Shown in pieces: positions 10,024 through 17,669 of a stretch of 64,000 bases of DNA (its first letter is position 1; each line of letters starts with the position of its first letter). The notes beneath the pieces are model-generated. The model did not search any database and was not told the DNA's origin. It was given only the letters and a program-made list of their open reading frames with translations. The position numbers were made by a program, and so were the translations under genes. The DNA comes from an uncultured Acidobacteriia bacterium (GTDB taxonomy: Bacteria > Acidobacteriota > Terriglobia > Bryobacterales > Bryobacteraceae), in assembly GCA_903875575.1 (NCBI GenBank), contig CAIQWJ010000029.1, positions 33,800-97,799 of the forward strand, read 5' to 3'.

Positions 10024-11337
10024 TCAGTGACTATCCCGCGCCTTCAAAGCCAGCCCCCGGGCCACCGAGGTAAATTCATTCCCCGCAGTAATCTTCTCCG
10101 CTCCAAAGCGCGATTCAAAAACACGCCGCACAGCGGGCACAAAGGACGACCCGCCCGTCAGAAAGACCTTATCTACCCGCGCCGCAGCCACGCCGCATTG
10201 CTTCAGCAGGCCATCAACACACCCGCTGATCTGCTCCAGCTCTTCAGCGATCCACCCTTCAAACGCTGTCCGCTCCACGTTCTCTTCCAGTTCCACGAAG
10301 CCATCCGAGAACCGGAACGTCGCGGTATCCCGCGCCGAAAGATCGCACTTCACCGTCTGCACCGAGCGATGCAGCTGATACCCAAGATCTTCGGTAATGA
10401 GATGCAGCAGCGCGCCAATCTTCTCCGGCTCCACCGCCTGTGCTTCCACGCTGCGAAGCATGTTCATCGTTTCTTTGGAACGCAGGAAAGACAGATGATG
10501 CCATTTCTCCACCTTCGCGTAGACCCAGCCCGGTACAGGCAGCATCTTATTCATCGACCGCAGTTGCGTTCCCGCACCCAACGCAGGCGACACGAGCTTC
10601 CGCACGATCTTCGCATCGAAGGCATCGCCCGCAATGCCAACGCCGGAATTCCCCAGCAGATCCTCAGGCTTTCTGCCGCGCCGGCGAACTTCCGGGCCCA
10701 CATGGATCAGTGAAAAATCGCTCGTGCCGCCGCCGAAGTCGCCAATGAGAATCAGTTCGTCGTGCGCCAGGGTGGATTCGTAGTGATAGGCGGCACCAAC
10801 CGGCTCCATCTCAAACGAGACGGTATGGAAGCCCGCAATACGAAAGGCCTCGCGCAGACGCTCTTCTGCGTAGAGATTGTCGTCTTCACTCTCCGCCGAG
10901 ACGAACCGTACCGGTCGGCCCACAACCGCCGAATGTATGGGCATGCCGAACTGGTGCTCGGCTGCCACGCGAAGGTCTTTGAGAATGCGCGCGATCAGTT
11001 CTTCGAGCGTACGCCGCCGACCGAAAACCTCCGTGGTCTTGAGACTGCGGCTGGTGAGAAACGACTTGAGCGACTGAATCAGGCGGCCTTTGTTTTCGGC
11101 CTCCAGATATCGCTCGATACCAAACGGACCCGTCCAGGACTTCAGTATTTCGCGGCCCGCCTCTCTGGCCTGTTCCAGGTAGAGAAGCGAGCGATATGAG
11201 TCGGTGAGTTCGCCGCGAAAGGGGAAATACGCAAGGCTGACTTCGCCCGATTCGCGGGCAAACGCCACCGAGCTGTTCGTGGTTCCGAAGTCGATACCGA
11301 TCGACGCGGCGGAAGCCTTTGTTCCAGCCCGGGGCAA
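10024..11337 (-). CDS. Hsp70-family protein, short YegD-like
   Basis: 437 residues with the Hsp70/actin-fold ATPase signatures in order: phosphate-1 SIGIDFGTTNSSVAFA at residue ~12, phosphate-2 LIGDFGGGTSDFSLI at ~200, and adenosine motif VFLTGGSSFVPAVR near the C-terminus. The length and lack of a following substrate-binding domain and helical lid fit YegD-like short Hsp70 proteins rather than DnaK. The start is a TTG only 1 bp after the stop codon of the trigger-factor gene, so translation is probably coupled. No better start precedes the ATPase motif. It is the last gene of a DsbA-like / tig / hsp70 set on the minus strand. Its client or partner is unknown. Confidence 0.85.
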   Translation of the reverse strand: MPRAGTKASAASIGIDFGTTNSSVAFARESGEVSLAYFPFRGELTDSYRSLLYLEQAREAGREILKSWTGPFGIERYLEAENKGRLIQSLKSFLTSRSLKTTEVFGRRRTLEELIARILKDLRVAAEHQFGMPIHSAVVGRPVRFVSAESEDDNLYAEERLREAFRIAGFHTVSFEMEPVGAAYHYESTLAHDELILIGDFGGGTSDFSLIHVGPEVRRRGRKPEDLLGNSGVGIAGDAFDAKIVRKLVSPALGAGTQLRSMNKMLPVPGWVYAKVEKWHHLSFLRSKETMNMLRSVEAQAVEPEKIGALLHLITEDLGYQLHRSVQTVKCDLSARDTATFRFSDGFVELEENVERTAFEGWIAEELEQISGCVDGLLKQCGVAAARVDKVFLTGGSSFVPAVRRVFESRFGAEKITAGNEFTSVARGLALKARDSH

Positions 11338-11338
11338 G

Positions 11339-12601
11339 CTACTCGGCCGTCTTCGTGGCGTGCTCGAACAGGTAGTTCAGCGTCTTCTCAGTCTGGATGT
11401 GCGACGCGATGCGGCCCAGTTCGCCGTTCTCGGTCAGCTTTCGGCGCATGGCGGCCACGGTCTGCTTCTCCTGCCGCGCGATGCGATCCAGCTCGCGATC
11501 CACTTCTTCGTTCGTGGCCACGATGGATTCGGTTTCCGCAACCTTGCCGAGAATCATCGACGCCTTCACTTCACGAGCCGCGGCATCCTTCTGGGCAGCC
11601 TTGACCTTCGTCCAGTCCAGGTTAAACGACTTCGGATCCACGCCTTCGGCCTGCAGCGCGCGCAGGCGCTGTTCCACGCGATTCTGAATCTGGCGATCGA
11701 TGAAAACTTCCGGCACCGGGAAATCGTTGGTGTCGACCAGTTTCTCAACAATCTTGTCCTTCGCCTCACGCTGGGCATCGCCCAGGCGTTGCGCCTGAAT
11801 CGACTTGCGAACGGCTTCTTTCACTTCGTCGAGCGTGCGGAAATCGCCCAGATCCTGAGCAAACTCGTCATTCAGTTCGGGAAGTTCCTTACGCCGCAAA
11901 CCCTTGACGCCAACCTTGAAGCGTACCGTCTTACCCGCCAGTGTTTCACGACCGTAATCGGCCGGATAGACAACATCGAATTCCTTGTCGTCGCCCGGCG
12001 AAGCACCCGTCAGGTTTTCCGTGAAGCCCGGCAGCGTCTCGGGTCCGCCAATCAGAACCTGAACTTCATCGGCCTTGATTCCTTCATCGGTCCCGGAGAG
12101 ACTTTCCAGCGAAACCACGGCGTAATCGCCGGCCGCGAGCGGACGCGCATCTTCATTCGCGTAAGTGGCCTTGGTATCGCGAATCTCTTCGATCCGCTTG
12201 TTGACGTCTTCGTCCGTCACTTCCGGCTCTTTGTATACCACTTCCACACCGTTGTAGTTCGTGATATCGAGCTGAGGGAACACTTCAAAGCTCGCCTTGA
12301 AATGAACGTCCTTGCCGTCATGGAAATGAACATCCGTAACGTCGGGACGGCTGATCGCGCGCAGTTGCTCGGCGGCAACACGCTCGTCGATCGCCTTCGG
12401 GACCAGGTTTTCCAGTACTTTTTGACGAATATCGCCGTCGTAATTCTTACGAATCAGCGACATCGGCGCTTTGCCGGCGCGGAATCCCTTCAGATGAACG
12501 CGTCCGCGAAACTGTTCCGCGACTTTCGCGGTTTCCTGCTCGACGTCCGCAGCGGGAATCGTGATTTCAAGCTCGTGCTTGCAGCCTTCTACCAATGCCA
12601 A
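11339..12601 (-). CDS. tig: Trigger factor, ribosome-associated chaperone and peptidyl-prolyl isomerase
   Basis: 420 residues, normal for the family. The N-terminal ribosome-binding domain has the signature loop GFRAGKAPMSLIRKNY around residue 60. A FKBP-type PPIase domain follows at about 155-240 (GDYAVVSLESLSGTDEG ... FDVVYPADYGRETLAGKTV). The C-terminal half is helical and charged, as in the chaperone arms. The start is a TTG (12599-12601 on the complement) with a GAGG 10 nt upstream. It is followed by the Hsp70 gene with a 1 bp gap and preceded, 86 bp away, by a DsbA-like gene. In many bacteria tig is followed by clpP/clpX; here it is linked to an Hsp70 instead. Confidence 0.95.
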   Translation of the reverse strand: MALVEGCKHELEITIPAADVEQETAKVAEQFRGRVHLKGFRAGKAPMSLIRKNYDGDIRQKVLENLVPKAIDERVAAEQLRAISRPDVTDVHFHDGKDVHFKASFEVFPQLDITNYNGVEVVYKEPEVTDEDVNKRIEEIRDTKATYANEDARPLAAGDYAVVSLESLSGTDEGIKADEVQVLIGGPETLPGFTENLTGASPGDDKEFDVVYPADYGRETLAGKTVRFKVGVKGLRRKELPELNDEFAQDLGDFRTLDEVKEAVRKSIQAQRLGDAQREAKDKIVEKLVDTNDFPVPEVFIDRQIQNRVEQRLRALQAEGVDPKSFNLDWTKVKAAQKDAAAREVKASMILGKVAETESIVATNEEVDRELDRIARQEKQTVAAMRRKLTENGELGRIASHIQTEKTLNYLFEHATKTAE

Positions 12602-12687
12602 TTTGGGTCTACCTCGGAGAGAAAAGAATGGAACGGAATTACCAGAATATCAGAGCTTCCCGTACCGGTTGACGCGGGAGAGCGGAT

Positions 12688-13266
12688 TCACCGCGTCAGC
12701 GCATCGTCCAGCGCCTTCGCGACATCGTCGTAAACGATGGTTTCACTGAAGACTTTCCCCGCGGCGAAGACCGTCGGAAGCTTCTTAATGCCACGCGCCG
12801 CCGCGAGTTGAATATCCTGATCTACCGCTGCAGCCAGCCGCTGGTCGGTCAGCGCCGCGACAATCCCCGTGTCGCTCAGCTTATTGCGCGCCGCGAAATC
12901 GCTCACCCATGACCTAAGGCCCGCCGGCGTAATATGTTCCTGCTCCGCCAGCAACTCGCGCCTGAAGACCACACTGAGCCGGGGACTATGCTCGAAGACC
13001 CACCGCGCCGCCATCGCGGCCGAACGGGCCCATTCGTGACGACCCAGCGGAAAATCGCGATGAATGAAGGCCACTTTCGATCCATACCGTGGCAGCAGCT
13101 TATCGTCCAGCATGGTCCGGAACGCCTGACAGTAGCCGCACTGCATGTCTTCATAAATGGTGACTTTGATCGAACTGTCGGGGTTGCCTTCCACAAGATC
13201 GTTGGTCGCGCAGGTAGCCGGTATCATTGCCAACGCGAACATCAAAGCCAGAGTAGTGGAGCGCAT
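12688..13266 (-). CDS. DsbA-family thiol-disulfide oxidoreductase, exported
   Basis: 192 residues with a signal peptide (MRSTTLALMFALAMIPATCA). A thioredoxin fold is indicated by the redox pair in EDMQCGYCQAFRTML at residue ~43, followed by FIHRDFPLGRHEWA, typical of the DsbA/DSBA-like thioredoxin_4 group. The C-terminal part has IKKLPTVFAAGKVF with the expected cis-Pro (LPT). It probably forms or shuffles disulfides in periplasmic proteins. It is the first gene before tig and hsp70 on the same strand, and divergent from the LysR gene 85 bp away. Partner DsbB/VKOR is not in the window. Confidence 0.83.
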   Translation of the reverse strand: MRSTTLALMFALAMIPATCATNDLVEGNPDSSIKVTIYEDMQCGYCQAFRTMLDDKLLPRYGSKVAFIHRDFPLGRHEWARSAAMAARWVFEHSPRLSVVFRRELLAEQEHITPAGLRSWVSDFAARNKLSDTGIVAALTDQRLAAAVDQDIQLAAARGIKKLPTVFAAGKVFSETIVYDDVAKALDDALTR

Positions 13267-13351
13267 GAGATTCTTCTAAGATTCTAACGCCGGAGGCCGG
13301 CTTTGGGTTACGTTTTTAGCGGCAGGGGAGTCAAACGCTACTCTGTTAGAG

Positions 13352-14224
13352 ATGGAACTCACGCCGCTTCGGGTCTTCATGACGGTCGCCAACGAGCGCA
13401 GTTTCTCGCGCGCCGCCGAGAAACTCGGACGGACGCAGCCCGCCGTGTCGCTCGCGCTGCAGCGCCTCGAAGCTGAGCTTGGCGAAAAACTTTTTGATCG
13501 TTCTGCCAGAGACGTGGTTCTAACGGACGCCGGCCGCACGGTTCTCGAATTCGCCCGCCGTTTTCAGAATCTGGAATCGGAACTGGGCAACGCCATTGCT
13601 GAACTGCGCGACCATTCCGCGGGATGCCTGGCCATCGGGGCCAACGAGTCCACGGGCCTGTACCTGCTGAAGCACATCGAACGCTACCGGCACCTGTATC
13701 CGCGAGTCAAGGTACAGGTTCGCCGGGGTTTTTCCAGCCGCATCCCCGGAGAGATCGTGGATGGAAATCTGGAACTCGGAGTGATCAGCTACGAACCGCG
13801 CGATGAGCGGCTGCTCTCCACGGTGATCTATACCGACGCGCTCGTCTTCGTAGTCTCCCCCCAACACCGATTGGCGGGACGAAAAGACGTTCCCATCAGC
13901 GAACTGGGCGACGAGACCTTCATCGCGCATAACGTGCTCTCCCCGTACCGCGAAATCGTCCTGCGCAGCTTCCACGAGCGCGGCGTACGCCTGAATATGG
14001 ACATCGAAATGCCCACCGTGGAAACAATTCGCTGGATGGTGGAACGCAACCTCGGTGTCGCCTTCCTGCCTCGTATGTGTGTGGAGCAGGAGATCGCCGA
14101 AAAGAGTCTGGTTACCGTGCGTGTGCCCGAACTCGACGTGGAACGAAAGATTTACCTTGTGCAGCCCTCGCGCCGTGCCCTGAGCTACGCAGCGGAGGCG
14201 TTTCTCCGCCTGGTCCTCGAATGA
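13352..14224 (+). CDS. LysR-family transcriptional regulator
   Basis: 290 residues. The N-terminal winged helix-turn-helix is clear: TPLRVFMTVANERSFSRAAE, then LGRTQPAVSLALQRLEAEL and GEKLFDRSARDVVLTDAG. The rest is a periplasmic-binding-like effector domain. LysR proteins often regulate a divergent gene, which would be the DsbA-like gene at 13266, but the effector and targets cannot be told from sequence. A TACTCT hexamer starts 13 nt before the ATG and there is no Shine-Dalgarno, a possible leaderless arrangement. The stop overlaps the start of the next small gene (ATGA). Confidence 0.93.
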   Translation: MELTPLRVFMTVANERSFSRAAEKLGRTQPAVSLALQRLEAELGEKLFDRSARDVVLTDAGRTVLEFARRFQNLESELGNAIAELRDHSAGCLAIGANESTGLYLLKHIERYRHLYPRVKVQVRRGFSSRIPGEIVDGNLELGVISYEPRDERLLSTVIYTDALVFVVSPQHRLAGRKDVPISELGDETFIAHNVLSPYREIVLRSFHERGVRLNMDIEMPTVETIRWMVERNLGVAFLPRMCVEQEIAEKSLVTVRVPELDVERKIYLVQPSRRALSYAAEAFLRLVLE

Positions 14225-14505
14225 TACTGAAGAAAAAGAAGAACTGGATTGCCGTCTTGCTGGCGGTGTCAATATTGTATGGACTGGATGATCTCTCCGC
14301 CCGGTTTGGCGTGCCATCCCGACCTCAATTCGCCACTATGACGGTCAAGCGCTATTTCTACATCAACGAGAAATACAACAAGTTCAGCTATGAGCCGCTA
14401 CCCTCAATGGACGTGCGCTGCGTCAACGCGCTGTTTCCGCACTCAGGATACCGGCCCTGCTGGTATCTGAAACGGCACCTGATGGAGACGATCCCTGTCA
14501 ACTAA
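14221..14505 (+). CDS. Small basic membrane-anchored protein, unknown function
   Basis: 94 residues starting at the ATG that overlaps the LysR stop by 4 bp (ATGA), so it is probably translated by coupling to the regulator. The N-terminus is KKKK followed by one hydrophobic segment (IAVLLAVSILYGL), consistent with a single membrane anchor or uncleaved signal. The rest is polar with two Cys (DVRCVNALFPHSGYRPCWYL), which could form a disulfide outside the cytoplasm. I do not recognise the family. The tight overlap and balanced composition suggest it is a real gene rather than a chance frame. A link to the nearby DsbA-like protein is possible but unproven. Confidence 0.6.
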   Translation: MILKKKKNWIAVLLAVSILYGLDDLSARFGVPSRPQFATMTVKRYFYINEKYNKFSYEPLPSMDVRCVNALFPHSGYRPCWYLKRHLMETIPVN

Positions 14506-14523
14506 CGCCGGTTACGCCCCTGA

Positions 14524-15699
14524 TCAGTCTCCAAGAAACCGGCCATAGGCCTTCAGCCCCGCCACATTGTCGCAAATGGCCTTAATTCCAGCCGTGATTG
14601 GAATGGCAAGCACCAGCCCCGCCGCGTCCCATAGAAATCCCCAAAACATAAGAGAGAACGTCACAACCAGCGGATTCAGATGCACCCGTGCGCCCACAAG
14701 CTTAGGGTAAAAAACGTTCATCGCCGTCAGATGCAGGGTGACGACAACAAGGCACGATAACAGAATCGCGGTGCTGTCCGACCCCGCCGCCAGGCACGCA
14801 AACAGCGGTGGCAACATACCCAGAGGCAGTCCAATATAGGGAGTCAGGCTGAGAAAGCCGCTCAATGCGCCAATGAGGAACGGATAACGAAGACCGATCA
14901 GGGCGAACAGCGCGCAACTGAAGGACGCCAGGATGATGCCAATCATGAAATTGCCTACCACAAAGGCTCGCGCCATGGTCGAAATGCCGCTCACGCTCCG
15001 CGCGACAACCAACCGGTCCGCCCCTTCAAAGAAACGCAGGAAACTCTTGTAAATGTGATCTCTCCAGCTCAGCATGAAGTAGACGAGAAAGGGTACAAAA
15101 GACGACATGAGCACGAACTGATAAACGGTACCGAGGCTCGAAACCACATAGTCTGCAACAGGATTGCGATCGTCGTGAATGCGAACTTCCTGAATAGCGC
15201 CGGGCTGCGGTATGGGGGGCTGAGGCGCGGTCGCCTTCCTGCCCTGTTTCGGAGGTGTCGCGGTAGCCCCCGAAGCGCCAGGCACTCCTGATTTCGGTCC
15301 GGTGCCAAGAATCTGGGTGGTGGCGTCGCCAACGCTCTGAATGGCTGCAGTCGTTCGTCCCACCGCTTTGGTGAGGTTTTTCTGCAGTTCCGGTGCCTCG
15401 CGCGCTATCCCCGAAAGCTGATTCCATAACGCCGCGCCGGTGAAGTAAAGGGCCAAAACCGCGATGAGACAGACGATAAATGTCGCCAGCGGGCGCGGAA
15501 TCCGGATTCGCGTCAGCAGGCCGACGAATGGTTCCAGAAGAAAGGCGATAATCACAGCGACGAGCGCTGTGATGAAAACCGGTCGTGCCCAGTAGAGCAA
15601 GGCGATGACAACGCCGCCCGCTATGACGGAAAGAGCGTAACTGCGCGCTCCTTCTTCCGCCGCGGCTCCAAAATTTCGGCTGCGCAGTTCCATGGACAT
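14524..15699 (-). CDS. AI-2E/PerM-family membrane transporter
   Basis: 391 residues with the AI-2E (UPF0118/PerM) layout: two N-terminal hydrophobic segments, a soluble part, then a cluster of C-terminal membrane segments with FLSLTPYIGLPLGMLPP, where the family carries its conserved PxxG-like motif, and GARVHLNPLVVTFSLMFWG near the end. A Pro/Ala/Lys-rich, low-complexity stretch at about residues 140-170 is an insert in the soluble region. Members export autoinducer-like molecules or act as Na+/H+ antiporters; the substrate here is unknown. The gene is convergent with the small gene at 14505 and divergent from ruvX. Confidence 0.85.
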   Translation of the reverse strand: MSMELRSRNFGAAAEEGARSYALSVIAGGVVIALLYWARPVFITALVAVIIAFLLEPFVGLLTRIRIPRPLATFIVCLIAVLALYFTGAALWNQLSGIAREAPELQKNLTKAVGRTTAAIQSVGDATTQILGTGPKSGVPGASGATATPPKQGRKATAPQPPIPQPGAIQEVRIHDDRNPVADYVVSSLGTVYQFVLMSSFVPFLVYFMLSWRDHIYKSFLRFFEGADRLVVARSVSGISTMARAFVVGNFMIGIILASFSCALFALIGLRYPFLIGALSGFLSLTPYIGLPLGMLPPLFACLAAGSDSTAILLSCLVVVTLHLTAMNVFYPKLVGARVHLNPLVVTFSLMFWGFLWDAAGLVLAIPITAGIKAICDNVAGLKAYGRFLGD

Positions 15700-15788
15700 G
15701 GCCTTTGAAACCAGTGTAGTGGGTGAGTGTGCGCTGCTCCTCTCAAACAGCCCCGCCCCCGCGGTATCCCCCGCCCTACAATCGAAAG

Positions 15789-16232
15789 GTGGGACGAATT
15801 CTGGCGCTCGATCTTGGCAGGAAACGGATCGGCCTCGCCATCAGCGACGAAATGGGCTTCACCGCACAGGGTCTCGATACCCTGGAGCGGCGGGGACGCC
15901 GTGACGACATCGAAGATCTGCGCAAACTGGCATCCGTCCGCGGGGTGACGCAGTTCCTGATCGGCGATCCGATGCATATGAGCGGAGATGCCAGCCGTCA
16001 GGGCGACTACACCCGCGAGTTTGCCGCGGAACTGGAGCGCAAGACGGGCCTGCCTGTCGAATTCCGCGACGAGCGCTGGACCAGTCGCGAAGCGGAACGC
16101 ACCCTGCGTGGTTCCGGCGTTGCCAACGGCAAACGCAAGGCAACCATCGATAAGCTGTCTGCCGTAATTCTGCTGCAAAGTTACCTCGATTCCGTCCGGC
16201 CGGGCTCATTTCAGATGGAGCAATGGCAGTGA
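15789..16232 (+). CDS. ruvX: RuvX/YqgF putative pre-16S rRNA nuclease (Holliday junction resolvase family)
   Basis: 147 residues from a GTG, with the RNase H-like fold motifs: ILALDLGRKRIGLAISDEMG at the N-terminus (first catalytic Asp), PVEFRDERWTSREAERTL (conserved Glu), and KATIDKLSAVILLQSYLDS at the C-terminus. The frame is open 22 codons further upstream, but that extension is Pro/Cys-rich and unlike the family, so the GTG just before the first beta-strand is preferred. The stop overlaps the mltG start by 10 bp; ruvX-mltG neighbourhood is common in bacteria. YqgF proteins process the 5' end of 16S rRNA in E. coli. Confidence 0.9.
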   Translation: MGRILALDLGRKRIGLAISDEMGFTAQGLDTLERRGRRDDIEDLRKLASVRGVTQFLIGDPMHMSGDASRQGDYTREFAAELERKTGLPVEFRDERWTSREAERTLRGSGVANGKRKATIDKLSAVILLQSYLDSVRPGSFQMEQWQ

Positions 16233-17224
16233 AGAAACTGATCGCGTTCCTGCTCCTGCTGGCCGTGGTTGTCGGTTGCGCCGGGGTCTATGCGCTGCAT
16301 GAAGTCACGCAGCCGTATAAGGGTTTCGCCGAACCGGTCCTCATCGAATTCCCTCGCGGGACCAGCACCGCCCAAATGGCCACCATGCTCTCCGAACATG
16401 GCGTCATCGAACGGCCGTGGCTCTTTATGGCGGCGCGAGCGGTCCGGCGCGGCGCGCGGTTACAGGCAGGCGAGTACAAATTCGAAAAAGCCGCATCGCC
16501 GCTTGACGTGTTCGGTCGAATCGCGCGTGGCGATATCTATTACATGGATCTGCTGATCCCGGAGGGGTTCAACATGTTCGACATTTCCGAGGCAGTGGAA
16601 AAGCTCGGCACCATGACGGCTGCGGCGTTTCTCGATGCAGCGCGCGATCCATCCCTGATCCTGGATCTGGACCCGAAGGCCGAGTCACTGGAAGGCTACC
16701 TGTTCCCGAACAAGTACCGCGTCTACCGCAAGACCACGGCGCGCGAACTGTGCCGCATGATGACCAACGAATTCCGCAGTCAGTGGCAATCTCTTGCCGC
16801 GGGGACGAAGGCGACGCACGACGCGGTGACGCTGGCCTCGCTCGTGGAGAGGGAGGCAAGGCTGCCGGAGGAACGGCCGCGGGTCGCATCCGTGTTTCAC
16901 AATCGCCTCCGCATCGGGATGAAGATGCAGTGCGACCCGACCACCGTATACGCCGCGCTGCTCGAAAATCGCTATCGAGGAGTGATTCACCAGTCGGATC
17001 TCGACAGCCAGAATCCGTACAACACCTACCAGCACACGGGACTCCCGCCGGGGCCGATCGCCAACCCAGGCCTGAGTTCCATCAAGGCGGCCCTGACGCC
17101 GGAGGATACGCCGTATCTGTTCTTCGTCGCCAAAGCGGACGGCTCCGGCGGCCACAACTTCACCGACTCTCTGCAGAAACACGTCGCGGCTGTCGCGCGA
17201 TATCACCGTGCCTCGGGCCACTAA
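16223..17224 (+). CDS. mltG: Endolytic murein transglycosylase MltG (YceG-like)
   Basis: 333 residues. An N-terminal membrane anchor (KKLIAFLLLLAVVVGCAGVYAL) is followed by the YceG domain. The catalytic Glu is in TLASLVEREARLPEERPRVA around residue 215, followed by VFHNRLRIGMKMQCDPTTVY and, near the end, YNTYQHTGLPPGPIANPG, the family signature. It cuts nascent peptidoglycan strands in the inner membrane and limits chain length, working near PBPs such as the PBP1A encoded at 56.7 kb. Its start overlaps ruvX and its end overlaps the next gene by 17 bp, so the three genes look like one unit. Confidence 0.93.
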   Translation: MAVKKLIAFLLLLAVVVGCAGVYALHEVTQPYKGFAEPVLIEFPRGTSTAQMATMLSEHGVIERPWLFMAARAVRRGARLQAGEYKFEKAASPLDVFGRIARGDIYYMDLLIPEGFNMFDISEAVEKLGTMTAAAFLDAARDPSLILDLDPKAESLEGYLFPNKYRVYRKTTARELCRMMTNEFRSQWQSLAAGTKATHDAVTLASLVEREARLPEERPRVASVFHNRLRIGMKMQCDPTTVYAALLENRYRGVIHQSDLDSQNPYNTYQHTGLPPGPIANPGLSSIKAALTPEDTPYLFFVAKADGSGGHNFTDSLQKHVAAVARYHRASGH

Positions 17225-17669
17225 GAGAGCGAAGGTTCTGGAATTCGCGGCCTCGCGAGGCTGGACTGGCATTGGCGAAGCGGAGTGGAACGAACTTCGC
17301 CAGGCGTTACCTGAGATATCCGTCGCCACAATCCGTGAAGCAGGACTCCCGATCGATGCGCCCTGGTGCGGCATCCGGCAGCACACGTTTGAAGAGCTGT
17401 CAGACTCGCTACTGGCATTCAGTGCGGTCTATGAAGCCCGACCAGACCTGCAGCAATTCTGTCGGGAACAGGTCATCGCAGCCAAGGATCACGCGAAATT
17501 CGTAGCCATTCGCAGCACTGTCAGTCCGGAGACACGCGAACGAAAGGCCACCATGGCGGAATGGATGCTGGTCTGGCTTGGCGATCCCTCCCTGTTCCCG
17601 GTTTGGGCGCATGCTCGCCGGGCTATGTCGACGACACCACCGGATACCGAGCCGCCTCCCACGCCGTAA
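17208..17669 (+). CDS. Conserved-looking protein of unknown function, downstream of mltG
   Basis: 153 residues from a GTG that overlaps the mltG end by 17 bp, implying coupled translation. The sequence is soluble and mostly helical, with several Trp and a segment GLPIDAPWCGIRQHTFEEL, then KATMAEWMLVWLGDPSLFPV. The last ~25 residues are Ala/Thr/Pro-rich. I do not recognise a domain. Its 3' end overlaps the convergent MBL-rhodanese gene by 47 bp, so the end of each gene lies antisense to the other; such overlaps may tie the two transcripts together. The tight link with ruvX-mltG suggests a house-keeping or wall-related job, but that is only context. Confidence 0.65.
   Translation: MPRATKRAKVLEFAASRGWTGIGEAEWNELRQALPEISVATIREAGLPIDAPWCGIRQHTFEELSDSLLAFSAVYEARPDLQQFCREQVIAAKDHAKFVAIRSTVSPETRERKATMAEWMLVWLGDPSLFPVWAHARRAMSTTPPDTEPPPTP

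Noticed and set aside
9706..10713. 335-codon plus-strand frame that starts in the zinc-ribbon remnant and runs on through hsp70
   Set aside because: Only the first ~100 codons look like protein. The remainder is antisense to hsp70; the length comes from the loss of the real stop.
11204..12733. 509-codon plus-strand frame opposite trigger factor
   Set aside because: Shadow of tig; no domain features and the opposite strand has the ribosome-binding signature.
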